Positions 7,575 to 14,196 of a DNA stretch of 35,373 nucleotides are shown here, piece by piece. Origin of the DNA: Alphaproteobacteria bacterium (GTDB lineage: Bacteria; Pseudomonadota; Alphaproteobacteria; Rhizobiales; JAJFHR01). Every line of letters begins with the position of its first letter. The first letter of the stretch is position 1. Below the pieces are notes generated by a model, which did no database searches, was not told the DNA's origin, and saw nothing but the letters and a program-made list of their open reading frames with translations. The stretch lies in NCBI GenBank assembly GCA_024278055.1, contig JAJRTY010000042.1, positions 1 to 35,373 of the forward strand. Direction: 5' to 3'. The position numbers and the translations under genes are program-made.

Positions 7575-8356
7575 CAGTACATTTTATAGGTGCCGGTCCC
7601 GGCGACCCCGATCTTATTACAGTGCGCGGGCAACGATTGATTGAAACCTGCGAGGTGTGTCTTTATGCATGATCGTTGGTTCCTGAGGCGGTGGTAGCCG
7701 CTGCGCCCAAAGGCGCAATGGTCATTGACACGGCCCCCTTAACTCTTGGCGACATTATTGCAGAAATAAAACAGGCGCACGCAAACGGCCTCGATATCGC
7801 CCGGGTTCATTCCGGTGATCCAGCCCTTTACGGAGCTATTGCCGAACAAATCAGGCACCTGAAAACCCTCGATATCCCCTATGATGTGACACCGGGTGTC
7901 TCGGCCTATTCAGCGGCAGCTGCCGCGTTGGGCATGGAACTCACCATCCCTGAAATCTGCCAGAGTATTATCCTTACACGCACGGCGATGAAATCATCAA
8001 AAATGCCCGAGGGTGAAGAACTGACAACGCTGGGCAAATCAGGCGCAACGCTTGTCATCCATCTCTCGGTCAGAAACCTGAAAAAGATCGAGGAGGATTT
8101 AACTCCGCTTTATGGTGAAGACTGCCCGGTGATCATCGCCTATCGCGTCGGCTGGCCCGACCAGATGTTTATTCACGGCACACTCAAGGATATCCGCAAA
8201 AAGGTGCGCAAGGAAAAACTCACCCGCACTGCCCTGATTTTCGTCGGCCCCGCACTCGACGCCGAAGGCTTCCGCGATTCAGCTCTTTATCATACTGACC
8301 ATGTTCACGTGTTGCGGCCGAAGAAGAAAAAGAAGAAGAAGGAAAAAAGAGGGTGA
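7571..8356 (+). pseudogene. cbiF: (cobalt-)precorrin-4 C11-methyltransferase, interrupted by in-frame TGA
   Basis: CbiF/CobM methylates C11 of (cobalt-)precorrin-4. Reading from the ATG at 7571, which overlaps the previous stop in ATGA, gives a normal N-terminus ([19 protein letters not shown]). TGA at 7670-7672 replaces residue 34, which is the glycine of the family motif YAGSLVP. The same frame then continues intact to 8356 with VHSGDPALYGAI, VTPGVSAYSAAAAALG and YRVGWPDQ. One change (GGA to TGA) explains it. The 226-aa piece from TTG 7676 would lack the first methylase motif and is unlikely to work. The step is essential to the route and no second copy is in the window, so sequence error or a very recent mutation is likely. 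The C-terminus is unusually lysine-rich (seven consecutive Lys, then EKRG). Confidence 0.9.
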
Positions 8357-8383
8357 AATTTCCTGGTGTAAAAACAACCTTTG

Positions 8384-8476
8384 TCCTCCGCACCGTCCCG
8401 GCCTTGAGCCGGGATCTGGTGGTATCATGGTCGAACGCTGATAGGTCCCGGCTCAAGGCCGGGACGGTGCGGAGGA
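8384..8476. repeat. GC-rich palindrome between convergent genes
   Basis: Arms of 34 bases (8384-8417 and 8443-8476) are complementary at 33 of 34 positions around a 25-base spacer. Each arm also holds its own shorter palindrome (TCCCGGC and GCCGGGA). The element fills most of the gap between the converging cbiF and cbiJ genes and could act as a terminator for both. It looks like a dispersed intergenic palindromic repeat rather than a gene. Confidence 0.85.
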
Positions 8477-8498
8477 GCTTGAGTAATTCGATCTCGCT

Positions 8499-9233
8499 TT
8501 AATGATTTACCAGCCACCGTTCCACCGCCGCCACCGTTTCCACTACATCCCCCTCCGGCACCTGTGGGCGCTGGATCATCATAATTTTGAGCCCCAGTTC
8601 CCGAGCGGCATCAAGTTTTGCAGCGGAAAGAGCGCCGCCGCTGTTTTTTGTAATCAGCGTGTCAATTTTGTGTGTTTGCATCAGCTTTTTTTCATCGTCG
8701 GTGCTTGCCCGGGGCAGGCCGGTGATCACCTGGTGATTGGTTAAAGACAGGGGCGTTGTGGGCGCATCAATCATGCGCACTAAAAACCAGATATTTTCGC
8801 GGGCTTTGAAAGCTCCAAGTTCCTGCCGTCCGATGGTCAGGAAGCAGCGAGTGTTGGATTTCAAGCCCATCGCTGCGGCCTGCAGGTCAGGAAATTCCTC
8901 CCAATGATCACCAGCACCAGCCTGCCACGGTGGCCTTTGCAGCATGATGCGGGGGATATTTGCCAAAGTTGCGGCCTCGGCGGCATTTCTGGAGATTGTC
9001 GCGGCAAAAGGATGGGTGGCATCAACTAAGATGTCAATTTTTTCCGACACCAGATAATCAGCCAGGGCTTTTGCGCCACCAAATCCGCCTACACGCAGTT
9101 CGCCTGCGGGCATTTTAGGAGATTTGGTGCGACCGGCCAGTGAGGTGATAACCCTGTAATTCTCATTCAATGCTGCTGCCAGATCACGGGCATCGCGGGT
9201 GCCGCCCAAAATGAGGATGGTTTTGTTATGCAC
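8499..9233 (-). CDS. cbiJ: (cobalt-)precorrin-6A reductase
   Basis: CbiJ/CobK reduces (cobalt-)precorrin-6A with NAD(P)H. The 244-aa protein starts with the Rossmann segment ILILGGTRDARDLA and contains the family blocks VDATHPFAATISRNA, PRIMLQRPPW and CFLTIGRQELGAF. I prefer the GTG at 9233, which lies within the end of cbiD and puts the first beta strand next to the N-terminus as in the family. A TTG at 9260 would add nine residues without a ribosome site. It is transcribed with cbiD and is convergent with the main operon. Confidence 0.92.
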   Translation of the reverse strand: MHNKTILILGGTRDARDLAAALNENYRVITSLAGRTKSPKMPAGELRVGGFGGAKALADYLVSEKIDILVDATHPFAATISRNAAEAATLANIPRIMLQRPPWQAGAGDHWEEFPDLQAAAMGLKSNTRCFLTIGRQELGAFKARENIWFLVRMIDAPTTPLSLTNHQVITGLPRASTDDEKKLMQTHKIDTLITKNSGGALSAAKLDAARELGLKIMMIQRPQVPEGDVVETVAAVERWLVNH

Positions 9234-10308
9234 GGCCAACAATCCCGCCGCTGCGATCAATCACAATCACCTCAACTTCAATGGGTGCATCGCGCAAGGT
9301 ATCAAGTGCTGTGGTGCGGGCTTTTTCAGCCACATATTGCGCCAGCGGCAGTTGGTGTATGTGCGCCATCGCCAAAACTTCCATGGCTGTGTTTGCCTGC
9401 CTTGCCTGTTCCTGAAGTTGCGAGCCTCCACCAACGTGTTTAACCGCATCGGCCAGCCAGTCAAACGACACTTGAGAACGGCCCGAATGTAAATCCAAAA
9501 ATCCCTGTGCGAGTTTGGTAAGTTTGCCGAAGCCACCGGCGATGGTGACTTTTGCCACCGGGTTTCTGCGCAAGTATTTCAACATACCACCGGCAAAATC
9601 ACCCATATCAATCAGGGCAAAATCAGGCAGACTGTATAGTTTCTTGACGGTGGCTTCCGACGTCGAACCTGTGGCACCGGCCACATGGTCAAAACCATTG
9701 GCACGCGCTACATCAATGCCGCTGTGAATGGAGTGTATCCACGCCGAGCACGAAAATGGATGGACAATTCCCGTTGTCCCTAAAATCGATAATCCACCGA
9801 TAATGCCGAGCCGCGGATTCCAGGTTTTCTGTGCCAGTTTTTCTCCGTCTGCGACTGAAATTTCTATCTCCACATCGCCTGAAACTTTATGTTTTGTCGC
9901 TGTTTCTTCAATAATCTGTTGCATCATCAGGCGCGGCACCGGGTTTATGGCAGGCTCTCCCGGCGATATTGGCAAACCGGCCTTGGTCACCATGCCAACG
10001 CCTTTGCCCGCTTTGAATATGATGCCGCTGCCTGCCGCACCAAAACGCACAGTGGAAGTAATCAAAGCCTGATGGGTGACATCGGGATCATCTCCGGCAT
10101 CTTTAATGATACTGGCGCAGGCCCAATCGTCATTTCTTTCCTCCTTCGCAAGCACAAATGCGGGCGTCTGGCCTTTGGGCAGGGTGATGGTTACCGGGTC
10201 TGGAAATTCGCCGGTTATGAGGGCTGTAAAGGCCGCTCGGGTGGCGGCTGTTGCGCAGGCCCCCGTTGTCCATCCCTGGCGTAATTTTTGTTGTGGCTTG
10301 CGGCTCAT
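9226..10308 (-). CDS. cbiD: cobalt-precorrin-5B C1-methyltransferase
   Basis: CbiD adds the C1 methyl group to cobalt-precorrin-5B, a step specific to the oxygen-independent pathway. The 360-aa protein shows the N-terminal signature GWTTGACATAATRAA, then KGVGMVTKAGLPISPGEPAI, ILGTTGIVHPFS and VAGATGSTSE. Start choice: ATG at 10308; a GTG at 10314 would add two residues. No clear Shine-Dalgarno is present. Its stop overlaps the cbiJ start. It is divergent from cobA, with 84 bases between the two starts for both promoters. Confidence 0.95.
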   Translation of the reverse strand: MSRKPQQKLRQGWTTGACATAATRAAFTALITGEFPDPVTITLPKGQTPAFVLAKEERNDDWACASIIKDAGDDPDVTHQALITSTVRFGAAGSGIIFKAGKGVGMVTKAGLPISPGEPAINPVPRLMMQQIIEETATKHKVSGDVEIEISVADGEKLAQKTWNPRLGIIGGLSILGTTGIVHPFSCSAWIHSIHSGIDVARANGFDHVAGATGSTSEATVKKLYSLPDFALIDMGDFAGGMLKYLRRNPVAKVTIAGGFGKLTKLAQGFLDLHSGRSQVSFDWLADAVKHVGGGSQLQEQARQANTAMEVLAMAHIHQLPLAQYVAEKARTTALDTLRDAPIEVEVIVIDRSGGIVGRA

Positions 10309-10392
10309 AAGCACTGTTATAGATCATCTAAGCTAGGTCATAAACTCGAATATAGTGTAGTGTAACTGCATAATGATTGATCCTTTGACGAT

Positions 10393-11187
10393 ATGCCACC
10401 TTTTGAGCCCGGCTGGGTCTGGCTTACCGGTGCCGGCCCCGGAAATCCGGGTCTGGTGACGCTTTTGGGGCTGCACGCCCTGCGCCATGCCGACATCATT
10501 ATTTATGATGCTCTGGTCAACCCGGAGATACTGAAATTTGCCCGCGACGGGGCAGAAACCGAATATGCGGGAAAACGTGGCGGCAAGCCTTCACCCAAAC
10601 AACGCGATATCTCTTTGCGCCTGATTGAACTAGCGCGCGAAAACAAGCGCGTGTTGCGCCTCAAGGGCGGCGATCCGTTTGTTTTCGGTCGTGGTGGTGA
10701 AGAAGCTTTGAGTCTGGTTGAAAGCAACATTCCCTTTCGCATTGTCCCGGGGATTTCCGCCGGCATTGGCGGGCTGGCCTATGCCGGTATCCCCGTCACC
10801 CACCGCGATACCAATCAGACTGTAACCTTTCTCACCGGCCATGATGCCAACGGCAATGTTCCCCATGGTGTTGACTGGGCGCAGATCGCTGGTGGTTCGC
10901 AGGTTCTGGTGATCTATATGGCGCTAAAACACGCCTCCCGGATTACGCAGAAATTACTCGATGGCGGCCGTTCCGGCGATGAACCCGTGGCTATTGTAGC
11001 CGACGCAAGCCTGCCCGGCCAACAAGTGGTTGAAACCACTTTGGCACAATTGCCGCAAGCGATTGAGGAAAGCGGCATAGCGCCACCGGCCATTGTTGTC
11101 ATTGGTGAGGTGGTACGCTTTAGAACCGCCCTGAACTGGCTCGAAAAGGCGCGCGGAGCCGCTGGCCGAAATGCCGGTAAAGAGTGA
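10393..11187 (+). CDS. cobA: uroporphyrinogen-III C-methyltransferase
   Basis: CobA/SUMT methylates uroporphyrinogen III twice to make precorrin-2, the entry to the corrin and siroheme branches. The 264-aa protein has VWLTGAGPGNPGLVTLLG, the conserved RLKGGDPFVFGRGGEEA and VPGISAGIGGLAYAGIPVTHR. It is a stand-alone methylase without CysG oxidase/chelatase domains. That fits a separate CbiX chelatase, but the precorrin-2 dehydrogenase would have to be encoded elsewhere. The stop overlaps the cbiA start (TGATG). Confidence 0.96.
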   Translation: MPPFEPGWVWLTGAGPGNPGLVTLLGLHALRHADIIIYDALVNPEILKFARDGAETEYAGKRGGKPSPKQRDISLRLIELARENKRVLRLKGGDPFVFGRGGEEALSLVESNIPFRIVPGISAGIGGLAYAGIPVTHRDTNQTVTFLTGHDANGNVPHGVDWAQIAGGSQVLVIYMALKHASRITQKLLDGGRSGDEPVAIVADASLPGQQVVETTLAQLPQAIEESGIAPPAIVVIGEVVRFRTALNWLEKARGAAGRNAGKE

Positions 11188-12503
11188 TGCGCGGTCTGTT
11201 AATTGGCGCCCCGGCCAGTGGGTGTGGCAAGACCACCGTAACTTTGGGGCTTATCAGGGCGCTGATAAAAGCCGGATACAGGATTGCCTCGGCCAAAGCC
11301 GGGCCGGATTATATCGACCCGCGGTTTCATCTCGCCGCAGGTGCCGCCACCTGTTTCAACCTTGACCCCTGGGCCATGCGTGAGCAAACCCTGATGTCAT
11401 TGGCCAGCCTTGCGACTGATAGCGGTGATTTGCTGATCGTTGAAGGTATGATGGGCCTGTTTGATGGCGCTAGTGACGGTACCGGATCAAGTGCTGATCT
11501 GGCTGAAATGCTCGGCCTGCCGGTTATTCTGGTAATCGATGCAGCCTCGCAGTCTCACTCTGTTGCCGCTGTTGCCAGAGGTTTTTCCAGCCATCGTCAG
11601 GAATGCAAAATTGCCGGAATTATTCTTAATTCTGTCGGCAGCGTTGCCCATGAAAAAATGTTGCGTCAGGCACTGGCTCCGCTGGAAATTCCGGTAATTG
11701 GTGCGCTTGCGCGCGATGCTGAATTTGCCTTGCCCCATCGTCACCTTGGACTTGTGCAGGCTGGCGAACATAACAACCTTGAGAATTTTATTGCAAGCGT
11801 GGCAACGCACATTGGCGAAAACCTCGATCTTGATCTGCTGGTAAAACTTGCACAGCCGCTAAAATCGGGGCGGTTTGAGGTACCCAACAATTCCCTGCCG
11901 CCGCTGGGACAGAATATCGCCATTGCCCGCGACATAGCTTTTGAATTCACTTACCCGCATTTTTTACAACACTGGCGAGACGCCGGTGTCGGAATTTCCT
12001 TTTTCTCACCCCTTGCCAATGAAACTCCGGCATCAGACTGTGATGCTGTTTTTCTGCCCGGTGGATACCCCGAACTTCATGCCGGTCGCCTTGGTGCCAA
12101 TGAGATTTTTCTGGATGGATTGCGCCAGGCGGCAAATTCGAACGTGCTGATCTATGGCGAGTGTGGCGGCTATATGGTTTTGGGCGAAGGTTTGACAGAT
12201 GCACAAGGCGCAGATCATGCCATGGCCGGATTGTTGCCGGTCAGCACCAGCTTTGCCGAGCGCAAGCTGCATCTGGGCTATCGCAGGCTTACACCTTGTG
12301 ATCCCGATGCCTTATGGTTGCAGGAATTATCAGCACACGAATTTCATTATGCCAGCGTAACGACACAGGAAAAGTGTGGCCGTTTATTTGAAGCTGTTGA
12401 TGCAACCGGAAACTCTCTTGGTGCCATGGGGCACAGGCGCGGGTGCGTCATGGGCTCGTTTGCGCATATTATTGATTACAGTCCGAAAGCGTCTTTATTA
12501 TGA
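11187..12503 (+). CDS. cbiA: cobyrinate a,c-diamide synthase
   Basis: CbiA/CobB amidates the a and c side chains of cobyrinate using glutamine and ATP. The 438-aa protein starts with a P-loop-like [16 protein letters not shown] (about 5-20). It ends with a class I glutamine-amidotransferase domain of the CobB/CobQ type. The nucleophile is C326 in YGECGGYMVLGEGL, and the family segments VFLPGGYPELHA and LSAHEFHYA are present. The ATG at 11187 shares its first base with the cobA TGA; a GTG at 11184 is the alternative. The TGA overlaps the cbiB ATG. Confidence 0.95.
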   Translation: MRGLLIGAPASGCGKTTVTLGLIRALIKAGYRIASAKAGPDYIDPRFHLAAGAATCFNLDPWAMREQTLMSLASLATDSGDLLIVEGMMGLFDGASDGTGSSADLAEMLGLPVILVIDAASQSHSVAAVARGFSSHRQECKIAGIILNSVGSVAHEKMLRQALAPLEIPVIGALARDAEFALPHRHLGLVQAGEHNNLENFIASVATHIGENLDLDLLVKLAQPLKSGRFEVPNNSLPPLGQNIAIARDIAFEFTYPHFLQHWRDAGVGISFFSPLANETPASDCDAVFLPGGYPELHAGRLGANEIFLDGLRQAANSNVLIYGECGGYMVLGEGLTDAQGADHAMAGLLPVSTSFAERKLHLGYRRLTPCDPDALWLQELSAHEFHYASVTTQEKCGRLFEAVDATGNSLGAMGHRRGCVMGSFAHIIDYSPKASLL

Positions 12504-13468
12504 GTTATCATTTTTCGGCCCTGTTTCTGGCCCTGATAATAGATGCAATCATCGGTGATCCCGACTGGCTTTGGCGCAAGGCTTCTCACCCCGTGGTATG
12601 GATGGGCCATATTATCAGCAAACTGGATGAGCGCTTTAACATATCAACCGATGGCCAGGATCGGCGGCGGCAAAAAGGCCTTTATACACTGGTTTTTCTC
12701 ATCGCTCTCGCTGCGGGTTTTGGATTGTTTTTGCAGTTTTTAATTGGTGATCTGGCTTTGTCGTGGATTCTTGAAGCGGTGGTAGTGGCAATCTTTTTGT
12801 CAAGCCGAAGCCTCTATGATCATGTGGCGCGAGTGGCCGGGAAACTTGAAAATTCTGATTTGGGCGAAGCGCGTGTAGCGGTTGCACAGATTGTTGGTCG
12901 TAACCCGGAAACGCTTAATCGAGCCGGTGTTGCGCGTGCGGCGATTGAAAGTCTGGCTGAAAACTTCTCCGATGGTGTGGTTGCCCCGGCTTTGTGGTAC
13001 CTCGTTGCCGGACTGCCTGGTATTATTGTCTACAAGATGATAAATACAGCCGATTCCATGATCGGCCACAAAACCAGCCGCCACCTTGATTTTGGCAGGG
13101 CGACAGCTCGATTTGATGATTTTGTCAATCTCCTGCCCTCCCGAATTACAGCGCTGCTATGTGTTATGGCCTTTGCTTTTCACCATGGTATCAGGGCAGC
13201 CAGAAAAGCCTGGCGTATCATTCGCAATGATGCCGCCAAACATCGCTCACCCAATGCCGGATGGCCCGAAGCGGCAATGGCAGGCGGGCTTGACATCGCT
13301 CTTTCAGGGCCACGTACCTATGAAGGTAAATCAGATAATGAACCCTGGATAAACCAAAACGGGCGCAAGAAAATTGATCACAATGATATCAAAATGGCTT
13401 TGCGTCTCTATGCCACCGGCGTATTGATTTTAGCTGTTGTTGTCGGGTTCTACGGAATTGTTGTTTAG
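12500..13468 (+). CDS. cbiB: adenosylcobinamide-phosphate synthase
   Basis: CbiB (CobD in the aerobic naming) attaches aminopropanol or its phosphate to adenosylcobyric acid. It is an integral membrane enzyme of about 320 aa; this one is 322 aa. It has the N-terminal ALIIDAIIGDPDWLWRKASHPVVWMG, a central VARAAIESLAENFSDGVVAPALW, MINTADSMIGHK and a hydrophobic C-terminus. The start overlaps the cbiA stop in ATGA. The stop overlaps the convergent bluB stop by four bases. Excerpts here are read from the translation; the family assignment is firm. Confidence 0.95.
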   Translation: MSYHFSALFLALIIDAIIGDPDWLWRKASHPVVWMGHIISKLDERFNISTDGQDRRRQKGLYTLVFLIALAAGFGLFLQFLIGDLALSWILEAVVVAIFLSSRSLYDHVARVAGKLENSDLGEARVAVAQIVGRNPETLNRAGVARAAIESLAENFSDGVVAPALWYLVAGLPGIIVYKMINTADSMIGHKTSRHLDFGRATARFDDFVNLLPSRITALLCVMAFAFHHGIRAARKAWRIIRNDAAKHRSPNAGWPEAAMAGGLDIALSGPRTYEGKSDNEPWINQNGRKKIDHNDIKMALRLYATGVLILAVVVGFYGIVV

Positions 13469-14142
13469 CGCTTGTGCAAAATACGCGCATCATTGTCGCG
13501 GTCCTGCCAGCCCTGACGTACCAGCTCGGGCACAGCGTGTTCTTCCACAGGATAGCCCACACACAGATAGCCTACCAGTTCCCAGCTTTCGGGAACATCC
13601 AGGACCTTTCGAACTTCTTCAGGATCGATAATTGACACCCAGCCCACACCAATGCCGCGCGCGCGTGCTGCCAGCCACAGGGTATGTACCGCCAGCACGG
13701 TGGAATATTGCAAAGTTTCCGGCATGGTTTTGCGGCCAAGTCCTGAACCGGTTTGTGTTGATGTATCAACAAAAACCGCCAGATGAACCGGTGCCTGTTT
13801 TAGTCCCTCGAGCTTGAGAGAGGCATAAAGCCTGGCTTTTTCACCGCGATAATCCTCAAATGCCTCGCGATTACAAGCGGTAAATATGCTGCGTATTTTT
13901 TCCCGTCGCTCTTCCTGCTCCACACTGACAAAGCGCCATGGCTGGGAGTTGCCGACAGAAGGTGCGAGTGAGGCTGCATCAAGCAACTCGTCAATCAGCT
14001 CGTCGGATAGGGGATCGCTGCGAAAGTGCCGGACATCGCGGCGCCACACAAACAGATCATCCAGTTTACCCTGGAAATCATCATCAAAGTCAGGAGTGTC
14101 CTGAGCTTCGCTGCTTTCATCACTTTTATCGCGCACTGACAT
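13465..14142 (-). CDS. bluB: 5,6-dimethylbenzimidazole synthase BluB
   Basis: BluB destroys reduced FMN with oxygen to release 5,6-dimethylbenzimidazole, the lower ligand of B12. The 225-aa protein has the nitroreductase-like fold signatures RRDVRHFRSDPL, ASLAPSVGNSQPWRF and GIGVGWVSIIDPEEV, and the typical end CVGYPVEEH. The first 25 residues are acidic and polar. The gene faces cbiB tail to tail with a four-base overlap. BluB requires molecular oxygen, although the ring-building enzymes here belong to the oxygen-independent route. Confidence 0.95.
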   Translation of the reverse strand: MSVRDKSDESSEAQDTPDFDDDFQGKLDDLFVWRRDVRHFRSDPLSDELIDELLDAASLAPSVGNSQPWRFVSVEQEERREKIRSIFTACNREAFEDYRGEKARLYASLKLEGLKQAPVHLAVFVDTSTQTGSGLGRKTMPETLQYSTVLAVHTLWLAARARGIGVGWVSIIDPEEVRKVLDVPESWELVGYLCVGYPVEEHAVPELVRQGWQDRDNDARILHKR

Positions 14143-14196
14143 TGCATCACTATGTTTTTGTAATCGCCCAGGCTCTTATACCACAGTATCGTTACC

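Noticed and set aside
7670-7672. TGA in cbiF as selenocysteine or as a reassigned codon
   Set aside because: The position is a glycine in the family, no selenocysteine hairpin is evident after it, and many neighbouring genes use TGA as their normal stop.
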